Shown: in pieces, positions 1-6,677 of the stretch
Numbering within the stretch: position 1 is the stretch's first letter
Layout: every line of letters begins with the position of its first letter
Source: an uncultured Chloroflexota bacterium
Lineage (GTDB): Bacteria; Chloroflexota; Anaerolineae; UBA4142; SHND01
Length of the DNA stretch: 48,942 nt
Direction: 5' to 3'
NCBI GenBank assembly: GCA_937870825.1
Contig: CALMZO010000239.1
Coordinates: forward strand, 1 to 48,942
The notes under the pieces: generated by a model
The model's input: the letters and a program-made list of their open reading frames with translations, nothing else
Databases searched by the model: none
Told to the model about the DNA's origin: nothing
Program-made: the position numbers and the translations under genes

Positions 1-198
1 GCCCATCATCCCCGCGCTGCTCCAGGCGATTGCGTTCCCTTGCGCGTCGGTGATGCTGACGAACGCGCGCACTTGTGGAAACTGCGCCGGGTCGAAACCT
101 GTGGCGCGTGTTTGGATTCCCGCTTGCGCCATCACGAGTTGCGCGCTGGACATGAGCAAAAAAGAGCCGATGAAAAATTTCGCAATCGTTCTTACCAT
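1..198 (-). CDS. N-terminus of a secreted protein, possibly VWA-domain (partial)
   Basis: Reading the minus strand from an ATG at 198 gives 66 codons open to the window edge. The first ~24 residues are a signal peptide: basic MVRTIAK, a hydrophobic core, and a cleavage-like AMAQ/AQA region. The mature start has an FPQVRAFVSITDAQGNAI-like pattern, which is how secreted von Willebrand A proteins of Chloroflexota often begin before the VWA fold. The VWA domain itself would lie outside the window, so that assignment is an inference. The ATG lies four bases after the TGA of the zinc-ribbon reading frame at 203-370, so the two were co-translated before the IS insertion. The only Shine-Dalgarno-like match is a distant AAAGG. 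Confidence 0.6.
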   Translation of the reverse strand, partial: MVRTIAKFFIGSFLLMSSAQLVMAQAGIQTRATGFDPAQFPQVRAFVSITDAQGNAIAWSSAGMMG

Positions 199-202
199 TT
201 TT

Positions 203-370
203 TCACGGACCTTTGATTTGATGTGTGATACAAAGTGCAGCTCTGCCGCACACACTACAGTACTTGAACCCTGGACGATTTGCCGCGCCGCAATGTGTAC
301 ACACGCGCTCTGTACTTGATACAGGCAATGGAAAATTCGACAGCGCAAATTTTTGTTGTTCCCGATGATA
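203..370 (-). pseudogene. 3' part of an IS-split membrane/zinc-ribbon gene
   Basis: The minus strand downstream of the left IS end is open from the TA target site (370-369) to a TGA at 205-203. It encodes a C-terminal zinc ribbon with two CxxC knuckles (CTHC and CSVC, spaced like the other ribbons of this locus, with an NRPGFKY-type centre). It has no start codon of its own. If the IS and one TA copy are removed, the frame continues exactly from the membrane protein fragment at 1482-1775 (GCA followed by TAT). It is therefore the detached C-terminus of that gene. The stop is four bases from the next start at 198. Confidence 0.8.
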
Positions 371-387
371 AGTGCAACCACGAAAGT
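371..387 (+). repeat. IS630 left terminal inverted repeat
   Basis: Sequence AGTGCAACCACGAAAGT, directly after the TA at 369-370. It matches the reverse complement of 1463-1479 except for one base (G versus A at repeat position 13). Confidence 0.92.
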
Positions 388-414
388 CTTGACGGATTGG
401 TATAGACTATTGGC

Positions 415-936
415 ATGCAACCGATTCGCGTGCCACCTTTGACCGAAAAGCAACATCAAGCATTGGACGAACTTTATCGCACCACTAAATTACCACGCTT
501 GCGCACACGCGCACAGATGATTTTTCTCTCGGCGGAACAAGGATTCACGGCGCCAGAGATTGCCAAAATGGTGCGCGAGAGCGAAAGTACAGTACAGCGT
601 TGGCTCAAACGCTATCTGGCAGAAGGTGTCGAAGGACTTGCGGATGAACCACGCCCGGGACGACGTCCGGATGTCACGGAAACGTATTGCCAAGAGTTGC
701 TCGCAACGGTTCGGCGGCGTCCGCGCAGTTTGGACTTGCCTTTCTCGTTGTGGACACTGCAACGGTTAGCGGATTATCTTGCCGAAGCAACGGGTCTCCG
801 TTTCTCGGATGAAACCATTCGCCGTCTTTTGAAAAAGAATGACATTGTGATGAGCCGTCCCCAACATAAGATTACAAGCCCAGACCCTGAATATACGCTG
901 AAAAAAAGACGATTGAAGACACGCGCACCAGTTTGA
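415..936 (+). CDS. IS630 transposase, N-terminal frame (helix-turn-helix part)
   Basis: This 173-residue frame holds the DNA-binding half of an IS630 transposase. A helix-turn-helix (about residues 25-75) has the typical pattern of an Arg-rich helix, TAPEIAKMV, STVQRWLKRY and GVEGLADEPRPGR. A second winged-helix segment follows, ending near SRPQHK. It starts at an ATG about 28 bases inside the element. The frame ends out of register with the catalytic half, and A7G at 901-908 is the probable site of a -1 shift: reading through in the -1 frame gives KKTIEDTRTSLKANEVFYY, the normal family continuation. The joined product would be about 350 residues, the usual IS630 size. Confidence 0.9.
   Translation: MQPIRVPPLTEKQHQALDELYRTTKLPRLRTRAQMIFLSAEQGFTAPEIAKMVRESESTVQRWLKRYLAEGVEGLADEPRPGRRPDVTETYCQELLATVRRRPRSLDLPFSLWTLQRLADYLAEATGLRFSDETIRRLLKKNDIVMSRPQHKITSPDPEYTLKKRRLKTRAPV
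901..908 (+). other. A7G run, probable -1 frameshift site
   Basis: Seven A residues followed by G lie at the point where the N-terminal frame must move to the -1 frame to reach the catalytic half. A single tRNA-Lys slip from AAA (904-906) to AAA (903-905), or transcriptional slippage on the A run, would fuse the two. A fixed one-base loss from an A8 run would look the same. Confidence 0.6.
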
Positions 937-1463
937 AAGCGAATGAAGTGTTTTACTACGCCGATGAATTCAATCTCAGTTGGTTTCCAACCCTACGCGC
1001 CCTTTGGAGTCCGCGTGGTCAGCAAGTGATGATTCAAACGCCGGGGCAGCCGACCAAACACTATGGGTTGGGTGCGGTGAACTACCATACGGGTGAAACC
1101 GTCGTGCTCTTTCGTCGGCGCAAGCGCCGACGCGAAGTGTCCGAACTGTTACAGACGTTGCTGGATAAACATCCAACCGAAACCATTTATCTCGCATGGG
1201 ATAATGCGCACACGCACCAAGATGATGAGATCGAAGCGGTTGTGCGTGCCGCGGCGGGCCGTCTCGTGCTCTTGTATTTACCAACGTACAGTCCCTGGCT
1301 GAATCCAATTGAGATGCTGTGGCGTCACCTGCGGCGCGAGGTCACCCATTGCGAATTATTTGAAAACATCAACGCATTACTGACCGCCGCGCGCAATTTC
1401 TTTGATCGCTACAATCTCTGTCCCGCGCGCATCCTTTCCGTCATTGGTTCTCATACCGCATAA
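933..1463 (+). CDS. IS630 transposase, catalytic DDE frame
   Basis: This frame gives the RNase H-like catalytic half. It has FYYADEFNLSW (first Asp in the IS630 'DE' motif), YLAWDNAHTH (second Asp) and a YSPWLNPIEMLW region ending in the catalytic Glu of NPIE. A TTG at 933 is the only start-like codon, but the meaningful frame extends upstream to about 903, so it is normally made by frameshifting from the upstream frame. The TAA at 1461-1463 touches the right inverted repeat. All three acidic positions are present, so the element may still be active. Confidence 0.9.
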   Translation: MKANEVFYYADEFNLSWFPTLRALWSPRGQQVMIQTPGQPTKHYGLGAVNYHTGETVVLFRRRKRRREVSELLQTLLDKHPTETIYLAWDNAHTHQDDEIEAVVRAAAGRLVLLYLPTYSPWLNPIEMLWRHLRREVTHCELFENINALLTAARNFFDRYNLCPARILSVIGSHTA

Positions 1464-1479
1464 CTTTTGTGGTTGCACT
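1463..1479 (-). repeat. IS630 right terminal inverted repeat
   Basis: Inverted copy of 371-387 (16 of 17 matches), followed by the TA target duplication at 1480-1481. Confidence 0.92.
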
Positions 1480-1481
1480 TA

Positions 1482-1775
1482 TGCAATGCCAACCATGCTC
1501 ACGGAAACACCAAGCGCACCCCAAAAAAATAATGCAGTCGCATCCGAGGACGCTAGTTGTCCTTGCGCAACATACCAAGTCGCCAAGCCCGCGCCGATAA
1601 AAGGCAAAACGATTGCGCCCACCTTGACACGTGTTGTTACATTGAGCCATCCTTTGACAAGTGTATAAAACGCGAGCAGCGGTCCGCCAAGAAATATCGC
1701 AGCCGTAATCACAATGCTTACAAGAATGGCGATGATAAAAAGTTTGACAATAAATTCCACCGCATCATCATTCAT
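1482..1775 (-). pseudogene. 5' part of an IS-split small membrane protein
   Basis: From ATG at 1775 the minus strand encodes 98 residues with about three hydrophobic spans: an AVEFIVKLFIIAILVSIVIT-like segment, a Gly/Leu-rich stretch, and a WYVAQ... to GVSVSMVGIA segment. The frame now ends at a TAA (1481-1479) made of the TA target duplication plus the last base of the IS. Joined in silico to 203-370, the original product was about 150 residues with a C-terminal cytoplasmic zinc ribbon. That resembles the small zinc-ribbon membrane protein at 18425-18877 with the order of parts reversed. A longer in-frame start at 1853 lies within repeat-like DNA and is less likely. The truncated membrane part could still be made. 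Confidence 0.75.
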
Positions 1776-1784
1776 AACACCCCG

Positions 1785-1880
1785 CAGATAGCCGATAGCA
1801 GATAGCAAATCGCAGATAACAAATTGCGAATCGCCAATCACCCAATCACCCAATCACCTAATCTCCAATCTCCAATCTTA
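1785..1880. repeat. Low-complexity word-like repeats
   Basis: A run of related short words: three perfect copies of CAATCACC at 1835-1858, then AATCTCC units, preceded by GATAGCAGATAGC-like words. This kind of intergenic word array recurs in related genomes, which is remembered knowledge rather than something tested here. It overlaps the 3' end of the FHA gene by a few bases. Confidence 0.7.
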
Positions 1881-2771
1881 CCGATTCCCGCGTTTCCGCA
1901 GCAGCAGCACCGTCTTGCCCAACTGCACGCGGTCTCCATCTTGCAACGTTTCGCTTCCGTGAATCGGTTTCGACTGCTGTTCTCTGCTGCGTCCCAGCAA
2001 CGCGGCGCGTCCATCTTTACTTTCGATGTTCACATTTTTTCCGCTCAAGAGAACGACTGCCGCGCCGCGCGCGTCAACTTCCGCATCGTACAGAGGAATA
2101 TCATTCCCATCGTCGCGCCCAATCGTCATGCGCGGTTTCACGAGATTGAAATCTTTGCCTTCTTGTTTGCCGCGCACGATTTTGAAATACGCGTTGACCA
2201 AAACAATTTCGACGAGCGCGATGAGCGAACCAATACACGCGCCGACTAGCACCAAGCCAACGCCCGCCGCGAGGTTTTGCGCTTGCGAAGGGTCCGGTGA
2301 GTTATTCAAAGCAAACTGCGTGATTGCTTCAAACAACGCGCCGCCCAGAATTCCGCCCAGCGCGCCGCCGATGATGCCGTAACTGATTTTGCGAACCGCG
2401 CGAGTTGCAATGCCCTCACTCGTTCCGACAATTGCGCCGAGTAAACCCCACCCAATCGCGCGCCCGACGAAACCGCCCTGCGTCACCAAAAATAATCCCT
2501 CGCCAATCGCCAGACCGACGACGCCGCCAATTGCGCCAATTCCCGCGCCGCGCGCAATTCCCAAAAGCATCGTAAGCCATCGCCTTCCCAGCGCGCCGTC
2601 CACCGCACCCAACGCCGCGCCAATTCCCGCACCCGCAAGTAGACCAATCAACAATTCCCAAAAGAAATTGTTTTGCACGAAGTCAGGCAGCACACCCGCG
2701 ACGAGATACGCGACGAGTCCACCAAAGCCGCCGAACACGATGTTGTAGTAGATGCGAAAGGGACGGGACAC
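1878..2771 (-). CDS. Membrane protein with C-terminal FHA-like domain
   Basis: The 297-residue protein has a Gly/Ala-rich hydrophobic N-terminal region (about residues 1-195) with several potential membrane helices rich in GAGIGA/GGVVG repeats. A cytoplasmic FHA-like domain follows (about 212-295): MTIGRDDGNDIPL (the β-strand GR and conserved loop), then DAEVDARGA, and a C-terminal LQDGDRVQLGKTVLLL. FHA domains bind phosphothreonine peptides, so this is a candidate reader of the neighbouring kinases. The canonical SxxH motif is not obvious, so phospho-binding may be weak. GTG start at 2771 with GGAG five bases upstream. Confidence 0.8.
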   Translation of the reverse strand: MSRPFRIYYNIVFGGFGGLVAYLVAGVLPDFVQNNFFWELLIGLLAGAGIGAALGAVDGALGRRWLTMLLGIARGAGIGAIGGVVGLAIGEGLFLVTQGGFVGRAIGWGLLGAIVGTSEGIATRAVRKISYGIIGGALGGILGGALFEAITQFALNNSPDPSQAQNLAAGVGLVLVGACIGSLIALVEIVLVNAYFKIVRGKQEGKDFNLVKPRMTIGRDDGNDIPLYDAEVDARGAAVVLLSGKNVNIESKDGRAALLGRSREQQSKPIHGSETLQDGDRVQLGKTVLLLRKRGNR

Positions 2772-2789
2772 TTAAACTCCAGAGGAAAG

Positions 2790-4157
2790 TTATTTTCCGG
2801 TAAAGAGACGATAGCCAAGCCCGCCAAGCAAGAAGAGGACGACTGAGGCGATTAGATTCATGGCTATACCGATTAATGAAGTGATATAGAAGGGAATAAA
2901 GAATCCAAGAAAAGCACCGGGGACAACCAACCCCAAGCCCAATAGTCCAAGAATCCATTGGAGAACCGACGAAATGACCCCATAAATGCTGCCTGCGAAG
3001 ATTGCAACACGAAATAATTCGCCCGTTTCAAGCGAGTCATTATTGGCACGGCAATTTTCGCGCGCGACAAAAGCACCAAGCGCAAGATATGCTCCCAGTC
3101 CTGCTATAGCTAACGGAAAGAACGCTACAGGCATAGTATACGTGATAACTGTTAACGCCGCTGATAATCCCAGTCCAATCGCAATAGGTTTAACCATATA
3201 CTCGCGCCAATTTGCGCTCACTTGTGACGACGCAGGCGCAGGTTTCACTTTTGCTTGCGGCGCAGGCGCATACGCGCTGACGACGGGTTGCACAGGTGCG
3301 GTCGGTGTATATGCAGGAATCGAAGGTTGCGGAGGTGTGTATGAAGGATAGGCACGCGGCTGCGTGAGCGCTTGACTTACTTGTGAACTCGTTTGATGAC
3401 GCTGCGCGGGATTTATCTCCATCGCCTTTACAATCGTGTTCTCGACATGCTGCGAAATGCGCGCGTTGTATTGGCGTGGCGGGATGAGCGGTGTGTTTGT
3501 GATGATGCGTTGAATGGATTCAGGCGGTTCGATGCCTGTCAGTACATAGTACAATGTCGCGCCGAACGCGTACATGTCACTGCGCGCATCGGTCGGCGCG
3601 TTGCCGTACTGTTCCGGCGGCGAAAAACTGGGCGAGACGGCGCGTGCGCCTGTTGTTGTCGGCATTCCGGGATGCGCGGCTTTGGCGATTCCAAAATCTA
3701 CAAGCATCGCATTTCCGCGCGGTGTGATGATGATGTTATCGGGTTTGATGTCGCGGTGAATGATGGGCGGATTGTTGCTGTGCAGTTCGTTGAGCGCGTC
3801 CAGAATTTGATTCGCCCAGACTAAGGCTTGTACTTCGGCGAGCGCGCCATTCTGCTGCACGAGTTGGCGCAGCGTAGAACCCGCTACAAATTCCATCACC
3901 AAGTACTGCCAGCCATTCGTCTCAATAAAGTAATCGAGAATCTGCGGCAGGTGTTGATGACGAATAGGCGCGAGCATTTGCGCTTCGCGTTGAAATTGGC
4001 GCTGCGCTGCAACGGACGCGTCGAGATTTTCTTTGACCGCCACGACGCGCTGCAAATTCAAATCCATTGCTTGATACACCGCGCCAAAGCCGCCCTGCCC
4101 AAGCAGCCGCTGAATTTGATAACGCGAACGGAGAATCTGTCCGATGATGAGAGCCAT
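2790..4157 (-). CDS. Ser/Thr protein kinase with C-terminal membrane domain
   Basis: A 455-residue eukaryotic-type kinase. The kinase domain (about 12-262) has a GQGGFGAVY loop, VAVKE lysine, HRDIKPDN catalytic loop, DFGIAK and a SPPEQYG activation-segment end. A Pro/Ala-rich linker (about 265-320) leads to about four hydrophobic segments (330-450) and a short basic tail, so it is a membrane-anchored kinase without a recognised extracellular sensor. ATG at 4157 is preferred over TTG at 4160 because GAGG lies six bases before it. It starts eight bases after the stop of the kinase at 4165-5949, so the two are probably co-transcribed. Confidence 0.92.
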   Translation of the reverse strand: MALIIGQILRSRYQIQRLLGQGGFGAVYQAMDLNLQRVVAVKENLDASVAAQRQFQREAQMLAPIRHQHLPQILDYFIETNGWQYLVMEFVAGSTLRQLVQQNGALAEVQALVWANQILDALNELHSNNPPIIHRDIKPDNIIITPRGNAMLVDFGIAKAAHPGMPTTTGARAVSPSFSPPEQYGNAPTDARSDMYAFGATLYYVLTGIEPPESIQRIITNTPLIPPRQYNARISQHVENTIVKAMEINPAQRHQTSSQVSQALTQPRAYPSYTPPQPSIPAYTPTAPVQPVVSAYAPAPQAKVKPAPASSQVSANWREYMVKPIAIGLGLSAALTVITYTMPVAFFPLAIAGLGAYLALGAFVARENCRANNDSLETGELFRVAIFAGSIYGVISSVLQWILGLLGLGLVVPGAFLGFFIPFYITSLIGIAMNLIASVVLFLLGGLGYRLFTGK

Positions 4158-4164
4158 CAATACC

Positions 4165-5949
4165 TCACGGCAATTGGTCTATACGAATCGAATCCACTTG
4201 CAGCGTGTCCCATTCACAACGCGCATCCAGCCGTGCTGGATGCCCAATCCAAACAAAGTTTGCGCGCGCGGTTGTAGTCGGGGAGCGATAAATTTCCACA
4301 TCGTCAAAGGAAATTGTATAGCGTTCATTTTGAAAGGTGAGCGTTAATTGATGTATAAAGCGGTCCGGTTTGGGATAACGAAAATCGCGGCGGTCTGCGC
4401 CCGAACGATAAATCACCCGCAAGCCATCATCATAATCAAACACGCCTGCCGCCATACCCGTTCGTTCCGCATTTTCTTGAAACAGGTTCGCGCTCGCTGA
4501 GCTCATGCCCCACGGTAATTCATAACTCGTCATCACAATACCCACTCCGCAGGAACCCGTTCTGACATAACCGAAATCGAACACCGCGCGAAAATCGTGA
4601 TTCACTGGAAACGGATTGCTGCGTGTTGTAACGTACGGATAACTTGTGCTGCTGCTACTCAAGCCAAGCACATCGCCACGAACCTGAACCGAACCTGCGT
4701 TTGAATTAAAATTCCAAGTTGCAGCATCAAGATTAGAGAATGTTTCCTGAAAAATGGTTTTGGGCAATGGAATTGGAGTAAAGGTAGGAACTAAAGTCGG
4801 CGAAGGCGATGGGGTTGCAGTTGGAAGCAGAGTGGCGCTTGGTGGGATGGGAGTTTGTGTTGGCGCAATCGTTTCGCGTGTGGCTGTCGCAGGAATTGAT
4901 GTTGCTGTCCAAGTTGGAACGAGTGTGTTCGTAGCAAAAAAAGTCGGCGGTGGTGCAATGGCAACGACTGTAGCAGACGCCAAGGATGGAGTGGACACAA
5001 AGCCCTGTTTGAGTACAAGCCACACTATCAGTAGTGTTGCGCTGATGCCTCCCATGAAAGCCAAAACAATTCCCCAAAACGGGATTTGTCCGGGACGGCG
5101 CACAACATTCGTATACGGTTGCAGCGTCCCGATTGTTTGAGTTGCCGCCACGCGTACGCGCAACGCGTCTTCCATCTCGCGCGCGATATAAAAACGTTGT
5201 TCGGCGCGGAGCTCGAGCGCGCGCATGATGGCTGCATTCAGAGATGGCGCAAGATTCGGAACATAGAACTTGGGTTCAAGAACGGCAGTCTGATTGACTG
5301 CGCGCGCCATTGCATCGGGCGGAGCGAATCCCGTGAGCGCAAAATACAACGTCGCGCCCAACGCGTACATGTCACTGCGCGCATCCGTTCCACCGCTGTA
5401 TTGTTCGGGCGGAGAGTAACCGGGCGTGACGCCGCGCGCCGCTGTCGTTGTGAACACGCCAGAGAAAGCAACTTTGGCAATTCCAAAATCTACGAGACAC
5501 GCATTTCCATCAGGCGTGATGCGAATGTTTGCAGGTTTGATATCGCGATGAATGACGGGCGGCGCTTGCGAATGCAAATATGCTAACGCATCCAGTATCT
5601 GAAAGGCCCAGTACAAAACGCGCGCTTCCGAGAGGCGTCCCACGCGCATCACAAGCGACTGTAAATCTTCGCCCGCGATAAACTCCATAACAAGATATTG
5701 TTGTCCGTTCGCTTCGATGAAAAAATCAATTACTTGCGGGAGATGGCGGTGACGCAACCGTGCCAACAGCTGCGCTTCCATGCGAAATTGCTGCTGCGCG
5801 TCAGGAGAAGCATCCAAATTCTCTTTAACCGCGCACACGCGATTGAGATGCAGGTCGAGCGCGCGATAGACTATCCCAAATCCACCTTGCCCCAACTGGT
5901 CTTGGATTTGGTAGCGTTCGCGTAGTACTTGACCTATTAACAGTGGCAT
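4165..5949 (-). CDS. Receptor Ser/Thr kinase with jelly-roll-like extracellular domain
   Basis: 594 residues. The kinase domain (13-270) contains GQGGFGIVY, CAVKE, HRDIKPAN, DFGIAK and SPPEQYSGG. One membrane span (about 291-314) is followed by a Thr/Pro-rich stalk (320-405) and a ~190-residue extracellular domain. That domain begins IFQETFSNLDAATWNF and ends with a β-strand-rich FVWIGHPARLDARCEWD region, the general pattern of concanavalin-like (LamG/DUF1080-type) domains that bind sugars or glycans. The ligand is unknown. Two cysteines in the outer domain might pair. The order kinase-TM-stalk-sensor is the usual PASTA-kinase topology with a different sensor. Confidence 0.88.
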   Translation of the reverse strand: MPLLIGQVLRERYQIQDQLGQGGFGIVYRALDLHLNRVCAVKENLDASPDAQQQFRMEAQLLARLRHRHLPQVIDFFIEANGQQYLVMEFIAGEDLQSLVMRVGRLSEARVLYWAFQILDALAYLHSQAPPVIHRDIKPANIRITPDGNACLVDFGIAKVAFSGVFTTTAARGVTPGYSPPEQYSGGTDARSDMYALGATLYFALTGFAPPDAMARAVNQTAVLEPKFYVPNLAPSLNAAIMRALELRAEQRFYIAREMEDALRVRVAATQTIGTLQPYTNVVRRPGQIPFWGIVLAFMGGISATLLIVWLVLKQGFVSTPSLASATVVAIAPPPTFFATNTLVPTWTATSIPATATRETIAPTQTPIPPSATLLPTATPSPSPTLVPTFTPIPLPKTIFQETFSNLDAATWNFNSNAGSVQVRGDVLGLSSSSTSYPYVTTRSNPFPVNHDFRAVFDFGYVRTGSCGVGIVMTSYELPWGMSSASANLFQENAERTGMAAGVFDYDDGLRVIYRSGADRRDFRYPKPDRFIHQLTLTFQNERYTISFDDVEIYRSPTTTARANFVWIGHPARLDARCEWDTLQVDSIRIDQLP

Positions 5950-5958
5950 GAGATTTCG

Positions 5959-6648
5959 CTATGCGGCAGAATACGGCAACGCATTTCCGCAGCCGCGACA
6001 AAATTTCGCGCCGACGCGATTGGGGTTGAAACAATTCGCGCACCACGCGTCGAGTTCATCTTGCGGCGCGCCGAACACGCGCGCGATTCCGCAAATATCC
6101 GCGTACGTAATAAAGTGCTTGCTTTCAGCAGTATCGTTTTGAATCACCCTGGGCAAATCGTCGAGCGTTGGGGCGAAACGCGCCCAACGGTCCAACTGCA
6201 ATTTCACTTCGCTCGTATCGGCTTGCGGGTTCACCAGCGCAAGAATTGAGTAAAAATTCGTTCCAAGAAAAAAACGTTTGTCGGCGTATGCGTCCTTGGC
6301 ATGTTTTTCGATGTAGCTTCGAAGGATGCGCCGATTGCGGACCGCTTGCTCGAATGGGTTGGATTTCATGGTTCCATTGTGCTGCCACTTTTGCGCGTTC
6401 GTGCCGCGCAGCTTGCCAGCCCAATCTTTGATTTCAATGACGAATACGCCCGCAATACCCAACACCAACGCGTCCACATCAACCGGTGTGTGTTCGTCCG
6501 GTACCGTGAAATTGGTGAGCAGCAGATAGCGATTTGGCAATGCGCTTTCCAACAATTGCGCTGCCGCGCGTTCGCCATTATTGGCATATTCGCCGAGAGA
6601 AATTTTCTTTGCCATGTCGAAAGCAAAAGCGCGTCGTTTGCGTGCCAT
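5959..6648 (-). CDS. NERD-domain protein with C-terminal zinc ribbon
   Basis: About 229 residues from ATG at 6648 (a second candidate is ATG at 6615; neither has a good ribosome site). Residues ~20-140 match the NERD (nuclease-related) pattern: GERAAAQLLE, then VDVDALVLG...VFVIEIKDWAG with the Asp/Glu-x-Lys nuclease-like core, then NPFEQA. The C-terminus is a zinc ribbon (CANC...CRGC). NERD proteins are restriction-endonuclease-fold relatives often found beside kinases; activity here is unproven. The gene lies between two kinases, 29 bases after the upstream stop. Confidence 0.82.
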   Translation of the reverse strand: MARKRRAFAFDMAKKISLGEYANNGERAAAQLLESALPNRYLLLTNFTVPDEHTPVDVDALVLGIAGVFVIEIKDWAGKLRGTNAQKWQHNGTMKSNPFEQAVRNRRILRSYIEKHAKDAYADKRFFLGTNFYSILALVNPQADTSEVKLQLDRWARFAPTLDDLPRVIQNDTAESKHFITYADICGIARVFGAPQDELDAWCANCFNPNRVGAKFCRGCGNALPYSAA

Positions 6649-6677
6649 CGAGAGGGTTCGCAAAGACGCGCAATTTT

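Larger units (their letters stand above)
371..1479 (+). mobile_element. IS630-family insertion sequence, complete
   Basis: The 1,109-bp element is bounded by terminal inverted repeats at 371-387 and 1463-1479 that match at 16 of 17 positions. A TA dinucleotide flanks each side (369-370 and 1480-1481), the target duplication expected of IS630/Tc1-mariner transposases. Two overlapping frames encode the transposase. The element sits inside a minus-strand gene and splits it. Near-identical ends and an intact target duplication suggest a fairly recent insertion. Confidence 0.93.

Noticed and set aside
50..319. Plus-strand open frame near the left edge
   Set aside because: It overlaps the signal-peptide gene and the zinc-ribbon fragment on the other strand, both of which make better sense.
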